Positions 1 to 5,442 of a stretch of DNA of 6,516 bases are shown here, piece after piece. This stretch comes from Flavobacteriaceae bacterium (lineage in GTDB: Bacteria; Bacteroidota; Bacteroidia; Flavobacteriales; Flavobacteriaceae). The position numbers and the translations under genes are program-made. The stretch lies in the NCBI GenBank assembly GCA_003511845.1, contig DOIV01000113.1, positions 2,773 through 9,288 of the forward strand, read 5' to 3'. The notes beneath the pieces are model-generated. The model worked only from the letters and a program-made list of their open reading frames with translations, ran no database searches and was not told the origin of the DNA. Every line of letters starts with the position of its first letter. Within the stretch, counting starts at the first letter, position 1.

Positions 1-180
1 CCTCGTGTTGTAAAAGACACAACAGGAAAAGAATTACCTGAAGGTTTTCAACGTTCTGAATTTGTATTAGAACACGGTTTTTTAGATAAAATTATTGAAC
101 GTAAAGACTTAAAAAAACAAATCAACTTATATATTGACTTGATTCAAAATATTCCTGTAAGGACTGAAAATAAAGCTTAA
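1..180 (+). CDS. accD: Acetyl-CoA carboxylase carboxyltransferase subunit beta, C-terminal fragment
   Basis: This is the last 59 codons of a gene that begins outside the window; it reads in frame from base 1 to a TAA stop. The residues include [20 protein letters not shown] and end in a helix reading [10 protein letters not shown], which I recognise as the C-terminus of flavobacterial AccD (family about 280-290 aa). AccD pairs with AccA to form the carboxyltransferase half of acetyl-CoA carboxylase. This transfers CO2 from carboxybiotin to acetyl-CoA, giving malonyl-CoA for fatty-acid synthesis in the cytoplasm. The N-terminal zinc ribbon and most of the crotonase-type core lie outside the window, so catalytic residues cannot be checked. 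The gene converges on the response regulator gene with only 18 bp between the two stop codons, and I see no strong hairpin terminator there. Confidence 0.9.
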   Translation, partial: PRVVKDTTGKELPEGFQRSEFVLEHGFLDKIIERKDLKKQINLYIDLIQNIPVRTENKA

Positions 181-198
181 ATCGAACTCAAGTTTTAA

Positions 199-951
199 CT
201 AAAAAATATCAGACAATTTTTTCAAAAAGGCTTCTTTTCTTCTTACTGCCACTTCAATATGAGTTCCGTCAGATAATAAAATATAGCCCCCTTTACCTTT
301 GATATATTTTTCAACAAATGCTAAATTAATAAGGTGTGAATTATGCGTTCTAAAAAAATTATATTGTTCTAATAAACTATCAAAGTGTTTTAACGTTTTT
401 GCTACAGTGATTTTTTTATTTCCTACTAAAAATAGGTGTGTATAATTTATATCGGACTGACATCTTATAATATCAACTACTTTTACAAATGTTAATCCGT
501 CAACAGTAGGAATAGCAATTTTTTTTGAGTGTTCAGTTTTCTCTTCAAGGTTATGAATAAGTACTTCCACTTTTTTTGAAACGTCTTTTAATGATGTTTT
601 ATCTTTGAGTTTTTCTATGGTTTTATTGAGTTCATCTTCATCAATAGGTTTCAGTAAGTAATCTAAGGCTGAAAATTTAAAAGCATTCACTGCATAACTA
701 TCAAAAGCTGTGGTAAAAACAATTTCAAAATCAATGCTTACAAACTGTTTTAATAAATCAAATCCTGTTTTTTCGTGTATCTGTATATCCAAAAAAATAA
801 CATCTGGTTGCATAGATTCTATAGCAACTTTAGCATCTTCAATATTCATACAAACCTCTATAATTTCAACAATATTTATATAGCTGCTTAATTGTTTACT
901 TATTCTTTCAACACAATGTTGTTCATCATCAATAATGATAGCTTTCAGCAT
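199..951 (-). CDS. LytTR-family two-component response regulator
   Basis: This is a 250-aa cytoplasmic response regulator of the LytR/AlgR type. Residues 1-120 form a receiver domain: acidic pocket D8-D9, phosphoacceptor D55 in IFLDIQI, T81 in FTTAF, and K101-P102 in LLKPI. All the residues needed for phosphorylation and switching are present. After a charged linker (about 120-143), residues 145-250 form a LytTR DNA-binding domain, with the typical I-R-C (161-164), N-Y-T-H (169-172) and FRTHNSHLINL (200-210) signatures. Length is normal for the class. The gene lies 9 bp downstream of the histidine kinase on the same strand, so the two are almost certainly cotranscribed and the kinase is the obvious phosphodonor. 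LytTR proteins normally bind paired short direct repeats. The divergent exported-protein cassette is a plausible target, but that is inference from position. No specific gene name is justified. Confidence 0.95.
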   Translation of the reverse strand: MLKAIIIDDEQHCVERISKQLSSYINIVEIIEVCMNIEDAKVAIESMQPDVIFLDIQIHEKTGFDLLKQFVSIDFEIVFTTAFDSYAVNAFKFSALDYLLKPIDEDELNKTIEKLKDKTSLKDVSKKVEVLIHNLEEKTEHSKKIAIPTVDGLTFVKVVDIIRCQSDINYTHLFLVGNKKITVAKTLKHFDSLLEQYNFFRTHNSHLINLAFVEKYIKGKGGYILLSDGTHIEVAVRRKEAFLKKLSDIF

Positions 952-960
952 AGTTTTAGT

Positions 961-3048
961 TTAAAAACGAAGTTCTAAAGGTAGTTTTAGTTCTACTCTT
1001 AACCCTTGTGATTTATCAAACATTTCAAAACTTCCTTTTGTCTTTTTTAGTTGGTTGATTATATCAAGCCTGCTTTTTGTAATTTTAACGCCCATTGAAG
1101 TGTTTTCTATTTTACTACTTTGAGTGTTTTTTCTTCCTACACCATCATCTTCAACACTACAAAACAATATTTCATTTTCTTGCTTAAAGGCTATTAGAAT
1201 ATGTCCTTTAGTATCTTTTGGTGATATGCCGTGCCAAATACTATTCTCAATAAAAGGCTGTAAAATAAGTGGAGGTATTAAGGTGTTTTCAATATCAATA
1301 TTCTCATCTATTACAATTTTATATGAAAGTTTATTCTTTAACCTGAGAGATTCTATTTGAATATATAATTCTGTCAATTCTAAATCCTCTTCTAAACTAA
1401 TCCATTTTTTTTCAGAGTTTTCTAAGATAGAACGTGTTAATTTCGAAAATTTTATCAAATAATCATTTGCAGTATCAATATCATGCTTAGCCATATAATC
1501 ACTAATAGAACTCAAAGAATTAAATATAAAATGCGGGTTCATTTGCGAACGCAATGCTTTCAATTCTGTCTCTGCGACTTTGGTATTAAAATCTGCAACT
1601 TTCTTTTCTTCTAAAGCATCTCTTTTTCTTTTATATAAAATATAACCTATAAAGGCTGAAACTATTAATATCCCACCTCCTGCAATGGCAGTATTTTTAA
1701 TAAAACGTTGTTGTTTTATTTTAGTATTGGCAATTGCTTGCTTTTTTTCAAAATCTGCTTTTAAAGTAGTTTTTTCTTTATCATAAATATGTTTTACTTC
1801 TAAACGTGCAATTTCTTCTTTCTTTTCTACTGAATTAAAACTATCTTTTAAAACAACTGACAGTGTTTTAGTTTTGTATGCTTTTTTATAATTTCCAATT
1901 TTAGAATTAATTTGAGCAATACTTTCTAATGCATCAAATTGTAAATTTAAACTTTTTGCTTTTTTTGCGTATTCTAAAGCCAATTCATAATTATTTTCAG
2001 CTTTATTTAAGCTATTTATAGAGGGTATATTCTCATAGCATAAACCTAAATTTTTATGCACAATTGCTAAATTGTTACTGTTTTTTAATTCTTCATACAC
2101 TTTTTTTGTTCGTTTAAAATAGGGCAATGCTTTTTTATAATCTAAAAGGGTAATATATGCAATTCCAATATTTGTAAGTGCACTGGCCATTCCTCTTTTA
2201 TTCTCATTCTCCTTCATAATTTTATATGCCTGTTCATAGAAAGTTATGGCTTTTTTAGAATCGTCTAAATCGTTATAAACTCTACCAATATTAGTTAATG
2301 CGTTTGCAACTCCTTCTTGATAATCAATACGTTTAAAGTGAGATAATGCTTTTTGTTGGTATTCTAAAGCAAGTTCTAATTGTTCTAGCCTTGCATATAA
2401 AAGTCCGGTATTACTTATTATACTTGCATATTGTAAATCGTTAGTTAGATTTAAGCTCTCATAAATCTTAGTGGCTTTTAAATAGTTAGATAATGCCTCA
2501 GGATAATCTGAAAGGTACATATTATTAATACCTATACTATTTAACATTTTAGCCATTAATAAACTATCTTTTTCTTTTTCAAAAACCTTATATGCTTTAC
2601 TATTATTGTCATTTGCCTGTCTATAATCAGATTGATTAAAATAAACCAAGCCTTTATTATAAATCAACCTTGCAATCGCTTTTTGGTTGTTAATCTTGTT
2701 ATGAATAGTAATTGCTTTATCATACATTGTCAATGCTAAAGAGTCTTGTCCATTCGCACTATAATTATGGCCTTTATAAGCATATGAAGTAGCTAGTTTA
2801 GAAGATTGCGATAATTTTTTAGCCAATTCTATTGCTTCAGTTGCTGTTTCAATTCCTTTATCAGGGTTTATTGCATAATAATTATACGATAAGTTATTTA
2901 ATGCATTTAATCTAATCGTATCTAGTTCAAGATGATTTTCTAAAAACAATTTTAAAGAGTTTATCTTTTGTTGTTGTGAAAACCCTAAAGCAGTAAATAA
3001 TAGATATAAGATAAAGAAGATAATCTTTTTTATTGAGGGTTGCGTCAT
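961..3048 (-). CDS. LytS-type sensor histidine kinase with periplasmic TPR domain
   Basis: This 695-aa membrane kinase starts with a signal-like hydrophobic stretch (residues 8-24, ending GFSQQQ), so the following region is probably periplasmic. Residues about 45-400 hold seven or eight tetratricopeptide repeats at a 40-residue pitch, with recurring N-x-G-x-x-Y and A-L/I-x-x-Y/F positions (for example 250-279 and 290-319). A lysine/glutamate-rich coiled coil (about 405-447) leads to one transmembrane segment (452-472) and a basic stop-transfer sequence KRKR. The cytoplasmic part is a His_kinase/HATPase pair of the LytS/YehU class: H506 in SQMNPHFIFNSL is the likely phosphorylation site, the N-box is QPFIENSIWHG (597-607), and the G-box is DDGVGR (634-639), followed by MGVKITKSRL. 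The catalytic motifs look intact. The ligand or partner sensed by the TPR domain cannot be read from sequence. It is upstream in the operon with the LytTR regulator and divergent from the envelope cassette. Confidence 0.95.
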   Translation of the reverse strand: MTQPSIKKIIFFILYLLFTALGFSQQQKINSLKLFLENHLELDTIRLNALNNLSYNYYAINPDKGIETATEAIELAKKLSQSSKLATSYAYKGHNYSANGQDSLALTMYDKAITIHNKINNQKAIARLIYNKGLVYFNQSDYRQANDNNSKAYKVFEKEKDSLLMAKMLNSIGINNMYLSDYPEALSNYLKATKIYESLNLTNDLQYASIISNTGLLYARLEQLELALEYQQKALSHFKRIDYQEGVANALTNIGRVYNDLDDSKKAITFYEQAYKIMKENENKRGMASALTNIGIAYITLLDYKKALPYFKRTKKVYEELKNSNNLAIVHKNLGLCYENIPSINSLNKAENNYELALEYAKKAKSLNLQFDALESIAQINSKIGNYKKAYKTKTLSVVLKDSFNSVEKKEEIARLEVKHIYDKEKTTLKADFEKKQAIANTKIKQQRFIKNTAIAGGGILIVSAFIGYILYKRKRDALEEKKVADFNTKVAETELKALRSQMNPHFIFNSLSSISDYMAKHDIDTANDYLIKFSKLTRSILENSEKKWISLEEDLELTELYIQIESLRLKNKLSYKIVIDENIDIENTLIPPLILQPFIENSIWHGISPKDTKGHILIAFKQENEILFCSVEDDGVGRKNTQSSKIENTSMGVKITKSRLDIINQLKKTKGSFEMFDKSQGLRVELKLPLELRF

Positions 3049-3255
3049 AAGATAAATTAATGAATCTCAAATATAAACATTTTTTATCTTCATGCTTTCA
3101 ATTCAATCTAATCATCAATTGACAGTTATCAGAATAATCCTTACAGAAAATAATAAAGTCACAACGTTTAATAAATTAGCATTCAATAACTATATGTTTA
3201 TCACTAATTTAGCTATTCATATAAAACTATTTCATCACAATTAAAACTAATAGCT
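3049..3255. other. Divergent intergenic region between the two-component operon and the envelope cassette
   Basis: This 207-bp AT-rich stretch separates two outward-facing operons and holds no open frame of note. Besides the minus-strand promoter candidate it contains the following. (a) ACAG at 3122 and again at 3143, 21 bp apart, with AACGTTTAA at 3163-3171 close to the next 21-bp step; the first and third resemble loose LytTR half-sites. (b) An imperfect -7-like element TATGTTTA (3193-3200) on the plus strand, without a TTG at the right distance. (c) An imperfect direct repeat, ACTAATTTAGCTAT at 3203-3216 and ACTAATAGCTAT at 3246-3257, the second copy running into the lipoprotein start codon. 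All these elements are short, and the region is so AT-rich that chance matches are expected. Confidence 0.5.
3068..3101 (-). promoter_or_regulatory. Candidate Bacteroidetes-type promoter for the kinase/regulator operon
   Basis: On the minus strand, TATATTTG (3075 down to 3068) matches the Bacteroidetes -7 consensus TAnnTTTG exactly. A TTG lies at 3101-3099, 23 bp upstream, at the long end of the usual -33 spacing. Transcription would start near 3062, leaving a leader of only about a dozen bases before the kinase ATG. The -7 match is good and the -33 match weak. Confidence 0.4.
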
Positions 3256-3801
3256 ATGAAAACAAGGTTTAACAACTATTTTTTATCACTGTCTCTGATT
3301 CTATTAATTATCAGTTGTACACCAGAAACTGTTCTTGAAGATATTATTGATAAAGGTGATTTTACTGCCAAAGTAAATGGAAAGAATTTTAATGCAGATA
3401 ACGCTGCTATCGCTACAGAAATTACAATTCATTCTATTTCTGGAATTTATTCTATTGGTATGATTGCAGCTGACGTAATCAATGTAGGTACTAAAAAAGC
3501 AATAGCCCTAGTTATGATTGGTTCTGATTTTGACCAATTAGTTGCTGGAAAAACTTTTACTGAAATTATTAAAAACGAAATCGAAGGTGGTGGCGGTGGC
3601 TACTCTGAAGATATAACAAATAATAATGTAGACATAGGTACAGATATTGTAGAAAGTATTTTTATAAAAATAACAACTATTGATAAGGAGAATAAATTAA
3701 TTTCAGGAGAATTTAATTTTATTGCCATTGATGAGGATACAAATAAAAAATATACCGTTACTGATGGTAAATTTAAAGATATTCATTATACCCTGAATTA
3801 A
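3256..3801 (+). CDS. Small exported lipoprotein, DUF6252-like
   Basis: This is a 181-aa protein with a lipoprotein signal peptide: short N-terminus with K2 and R4, hydrophobic core 9-19, and lipobox LIISC with the acylated cysteine at C21. The mature part begins with a short acidic tether (to about residue 35). The sequence FTAKVNGKNFNAD (36-48) follows, and near the end SGEFNFIAIDED (150-161) and YTVTDGKFKDI (166-176). This is the pattern of small Bacteroidota beta-sandwich lipoproteins annotated as DUF6252. The family assignment is from memory of the motif, not a search. Five consecutive glycines (111-115) probably form a flexible loop. No catalytic motif is visible and the biochemical role is unknown. 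It is the first gene of a three-gene cassette, 17 bp before the next start, and divergent from the two-component operon. It should be anchored in the periplasmic or outer-membrane leaflet. Confidence 0.85.
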   Translation: MKTRFNNYFLSLSLILLIISCTPETVLEDIIDKGDFTAKVNGKNFNADNAAIATEITIHSISGIYSIGMIAADVINVGTKKAIALVMIGSDFDQLVAGKTFTEIIKNEIEGGGGGYSEDITNNNVDIGTDIVESIFIKITTIDKENKLISGEFNFIAIDEDTNKKYTVTDGKFKDIHYTLN

Positions 3802-3818
3802 CTAAATAATCAAAAAAC

Positions 3819-4343
3819 ATGAAAAAATCAATTTTTTACTTTGTATTTATAATATTCTCGACTTCCTTTACCTACGCTCAAGAATTTAACGTAGGTACAA
3901 ATTTAATCAATGCTGGTGTCGGTTTTGGTGGTAATTTCGGGAGCTATACAACGTCTTCTCAAAGTCTTGGGTACAGTATAGGTTTTGAAAGAGGCGTTTG
4001 GGAGGTTCCAGGTCCAGGTGTTGTAAGTCTAGGGGCTTATTTAGGCAGAAAAACATACTCCTACAATTATTTAGATAGTAATGATAAATGGTCATATACT
4101 ATTGTAGGTGTTAGAGGTGCATATCATTATAATGGTTTAGATGTTGATAATCTTGATGTTTATGGTGGAGTTATGGCTTCCTACAACATTCTTTCATTTA
4201 CTGGTTCTAGAAATTTTGGTAGTAAACCCAGTGCAACAGGTTTTATTGGAGGGCGATGGTTTTTTGCAGAAAATTTTGCTGTATTTGCTGAGGCAGGTTA
4301 TGGAGTTTCCTATTTAACTGTTGGAGCAACCATAAGGTTATAA
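3819..4343 (+). CDS. Small outer-membrane beta-barrel protein (predicted)
   Basis: This 174-aa protein has a clear Sec signal peptide (1-20, cleaved after TYA, with mature Gln first as is common in this phylum). The mature part alternates Gly/aromatic-rich strands: FNVGTNLINAGVGFGG, SLGYSIGFERGVW, VVSLGAYLGRKTYSY, WSYTIVGVRGAYHY, VYGGVMASYNILS, ATGFIGGRWFFA, FAVFAEAGYGVSYL and LTVGATIRL. That is about eight amphipathic beta-strands ending on a strand at the C-terminus, as expected for a small eight-stranded barrel of the OmpA/OmpX-like size class. The last residue is Leu rather than the usual Phe/Tyr. No plug or OmpA-like peptidoglycan-binding domain is present. Its function is unknown; it could be structural or stress-related. 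The short gaps on either side (17 and 27 bp) argue for cotranscription with the lipoprotein and the next secreted protein. Confidence 0.85.
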   Translation: MKKSIFYFVFIIFSTSFTYAQEFNVGTNLINAGVGFGGNFGSYTTSSQSLGYSIGFERGVWEVPGPGVVSLGAYLGRKTYSYNYLDSNDKWSYTIVGVRGAYHYNGLDVDNLDVYGGVMASYNILSFTGSRNFGSKPSATGFIGGRWFFAENFAVFAEAGYGVSYLTVGATIRL

Positions 4344-4370
4344 TTTACATACACATTTTATAAATTTATT

Positions 4371-4874
4371 ATGAAAAACACACAACTATTCTTCGCATTA
4401 TTAATTCTATTTTCTCAATTCGAATTATTTTCTCAAACGCGAAATGAAAGAAAACCAAAAGAAAATAAAATTACTAAAGAGGTTGATAAAGCAAACCAAA
4501 CGGTTAAAGACACAAATGAATCTATTAAAAATACTGTAGCAACATCTAAGGAAACTATAGGTGAATTAAAAGAAACTATAAGTTTTTTATTCCCTAAAAA
4601 AAATAAGAATAAAACAAAAGGTATAGTTTCAATTCACATAACTCAAGTAGAATATGATGCTGTAGATTTAAATCAACTTTACAAAGCTATTACTAAGGCA
4701 AAAGGAATTAAAAAACCATCAAAAAGCTTTGAAAATAATATTGCCATTATTAAAGTTAGCTATAAAAAAAGTGTAGATGATTTGTGGCAAAAGGTTCCAG
4801 AACATATCCGAAAAGCATTCAAAATGGTAAAAATGGATCATCAAACAATGTTAGTAAATTGGTCTAAGAAGTAA
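4371..4874 (+). CDS. Secreted protein of unknown function, helical stalk plus compact C-terminal domain
   Basis: This 167-aa protein is one I do not recognise. It has a signal peptide (1-21, cleaved near LFS-Q), no lipobox cysteine and no cysteines in the mature part. Residues 30-72 are rich in Lys/Glu/Thr/Asn with regularly spaced Val/Ile (VDKANQTV, SIKNTV, TIGELKETI), suggesting one long amphipathic or coiled-coil helix. A lysine/asparagine linker (76-83) leads to a C-terminal domain (84-165). From residue pattern this reads strand (IVSIHITQVEY), helix (LNQLYKAITKAKG), strand (NNIAIIKVSYK), helix (VDDLWQKVPEHIRKAF), strand (TMLVNW). This could be a ferredoxin-like alpha/beta fold similar in outline to heavy-metal-associated domains, but the CxxC metal site is absent. 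The mature protein is strongly basic. It is last in the cassette and probably acts in the periplasm. No convincing terminator follows it. Confidence 0.8.
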   Translation: MKNTQLFFALLILFSQFELFSQTRNERKPKENKITKEVDKANQTVKDTNESIKNTVATSKETIGELKETISFLFPKKNKNKTKGIVSIHITQVEYDAVDLNQLYKAITKAKGIKKPSKSFENNIAIIKVSYKKSVDDLWQKVPEHIRKAFKMVKMDHQTMLVNWSKK

Positions 4875-4950
4875 ATAATTATAAAAAAGTTAATGGCTAT
4901 AATTTTGATTTTTTAAAGTTAAGTACTAAAAACATCCTTCACACAAAGCA

Positions 4951-4980
4951 TTGTCAATCAAAATAATAATTTTATATTTG
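4951..4980 (+). promoter_or_regulatory. Bacteroidetes-type promoter of rpsO
   Basis: TTG at 4951-4953 and TATATTTG at 4973-4980 are separated by exactly 19 bp, matching the primary sigma-factor promoter consensus of Bacteroidetes (TTG-N17-23-TAnnTTTG). Transcription would begin near 4986-4988 and give an AT-rich leader of about 50 nt before the rpsO ATG. This is the clearest promoter in the window and marks rpsO as a separate transcription unit from the upstream cassette. The 4875-4950 stretch before it holds no GC-rich terminator hairpin. Confidence 0.75.
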
Positions 4981-5035
4981 CCGCCTGATAGAATATCAGT
5001 ACATAAAAATTATTAATTAAAAATTTAATGTTAGC

Positions 5036-5305
5036 ATGTATTTAGCAGCAGAAAAAAAAGCAGAGATTTTCAAAAAACACGGAAAATCTGAAAAAGACAC
5101 AGGTTCAACAGAAGGTCAAATAGCCTTATTTACCTACAGAATCAATCACTTATCATCACATTTAAAGAACAACAGAAAAGATTATAATACAGAACGTTCT
5201 TTAGTGAAACTGGTAGGAAAACGTAGAAACTTATTAGACTACTTAATGAAAACAGATATTGCAAAATATCGTATTTTAATTAAGGAGTTAGGTATAAGAA
5301 AATAA
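5036..5305 (+). CDS. rpsO: 30S ribosomal protein S15
   Basis: This 89-aa protein has the standard S15 length and fold. The diagnostic motifs are DTGSTEGQIALFTYRINHL (21-39), with H42 and D49 following, and KRRNLLDYL (62-70), ending LGIRK. In the family these residues contact 16S rRNA helices h20-h22. S15 is an early primary binder that organises the central domain of the 30S subunit and nucleates S6/S18 binding. The ATG at 5036 gives the canonical N-terminus (MYLAAEKK). No Shine-Dalgarno precedes it, as is normal in this phylum; the upstream bases are A/T-rich. It has its own promoter and a strong terminator immediately after the stop, and is followed by pnp, the gene order conserved from Escherichia coli to Bacteroidetes. 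In some bacteria S15 represses its own translation through a leader structure; I cannot identify one here. Confidence 0.98.
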   Translation: MYLAAEKKAEIFKKHGKSEKDTGSTEGQIALFTYRINHLSSHLKNNRKDYNTERSLVKLVGKRRNLLDYLMKTDIAKYRILIKELGIRK

Positions 5306-5334
5306 AAAAAAGGAGGCTAATTGCCTCCTTTTTT
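5306..5334 (+). terminator. Rho-independent terminator after rpsO
   Basis: The stem AGGAGGC (5311-5317) / GCCTCCT (5323-5329) closes a TAATT loop. It is extended by five A-T pairs (5306-5310 with 5330-5334) into a perfect 12-bp hairpin whose 3' arm ends in a T run. It starts the base after the rpsO stop codon. The flanking A and T tracts make it potentially active in both directions. It should end most rpsO transcripts, leaving read-through or a separate promoter for pnp. Confidence 0.92.
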
Positions 5335-5335
5335 A

Positions 5336-5362
5336 TTTATCCCCAATTCTTTTGAGGATAAA
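5336..5362 (+). repeat. Second inverted repeat (hairpin) in the rpsO-pnp gap
   Basis: TTTATCC (5336-5342) pairs with GGATAAA (5356-5362). After one C-A mismatch (5343/5355) the stem continues with three more pairs (5344-5346 with 5352-5354) around a TTCTT loop. There is no T run after it, so it does not look like an intrinsic terminator. It sits one base beyond the rpsO terminator and would be the first structure in any read-through rpsO-pnp transcript. A role in RNA processing or transcript-end protection is possible but unproven. Confidence 0.55.
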
Positions 5363-5387
5363 CTAAAAAGCTTTAATTAAACTTTTC

Positions 5388-5416
5388 ATTGGTAAACAAC
5401 ACAACGGTAAACCAAT
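5388..5416 (+). repeat. Short inverted and direct repeats in the pnp leader
   Basis: ATTGGT (5388-5393) and ACCAAT (5411-5416) are inverted copies around a 17-base spacer. Within the same span GGTAAAC occurs twice as a direct repeat (5391-5397 and 5406-5412). AAACAA at 5394-5399 could alternatively pair with TTGTTT at 5416-5421, so two mutually exclusive pairings are possible. The arms are short and AT-rich and may be chance. No good TAnnTTTG promoter element is visible between 5335 and the pnp start. Confidence 0.3.
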
Positions 5417-5442
5417 TGTTTAATAAAAAATTAAAAAGAATT

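Noticed and set aside
177..201. Possible bidirectional terminator between accD and the response regulator gene
   Set aside because: Only a five-pair AT stem (TTAAA/TTTAA) with a long loop can be drawn, which is too weak to call.
772..790. Non-canonical residues after the phosphoacceptor in the receiver domain (LDIQIHEKTG instead of LDIxMPxxxG)
   Set aside because: Loss of the Met-Pro after the Asp is a common variant in Bacteroidota LytTR regulators. All switch residues (D8, D9, D55, T81, K101) are retained.
1124..1360. 78-codon open frame on the plus strand inside the kinase gene
   Set aside because: It lies antisense to the intact ATPase and kinase-core region, whose motifs are clear. It has no family resemblance, and its composition is that of a complement-strand shadow.
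3586..3600. GGN repeat encoding five glycines in the lipoprotein as a possible slippage or phase-variation tract
   Set aside because: The codons are mixed (GGT and GGC). A three-base unit would not shift the frame, and a flexible loop is the simpler explanation.
3907..4095. 62-codon open frame on the minus strand inside the beta-barrel gene
   Set aside because: The plus-strand frame has a signal peptide and regular barrel strands. The antisense frame shows no domain and no promoter.
5311..5316. AGGAGG as a Shine-Dalgarno sequence
   Set aside because: It is the 5' arm of the rpsO terminator stem and lies about 127 bp before the next start codon. This phylum also does not normally use Shine-Dalgarno pairing.
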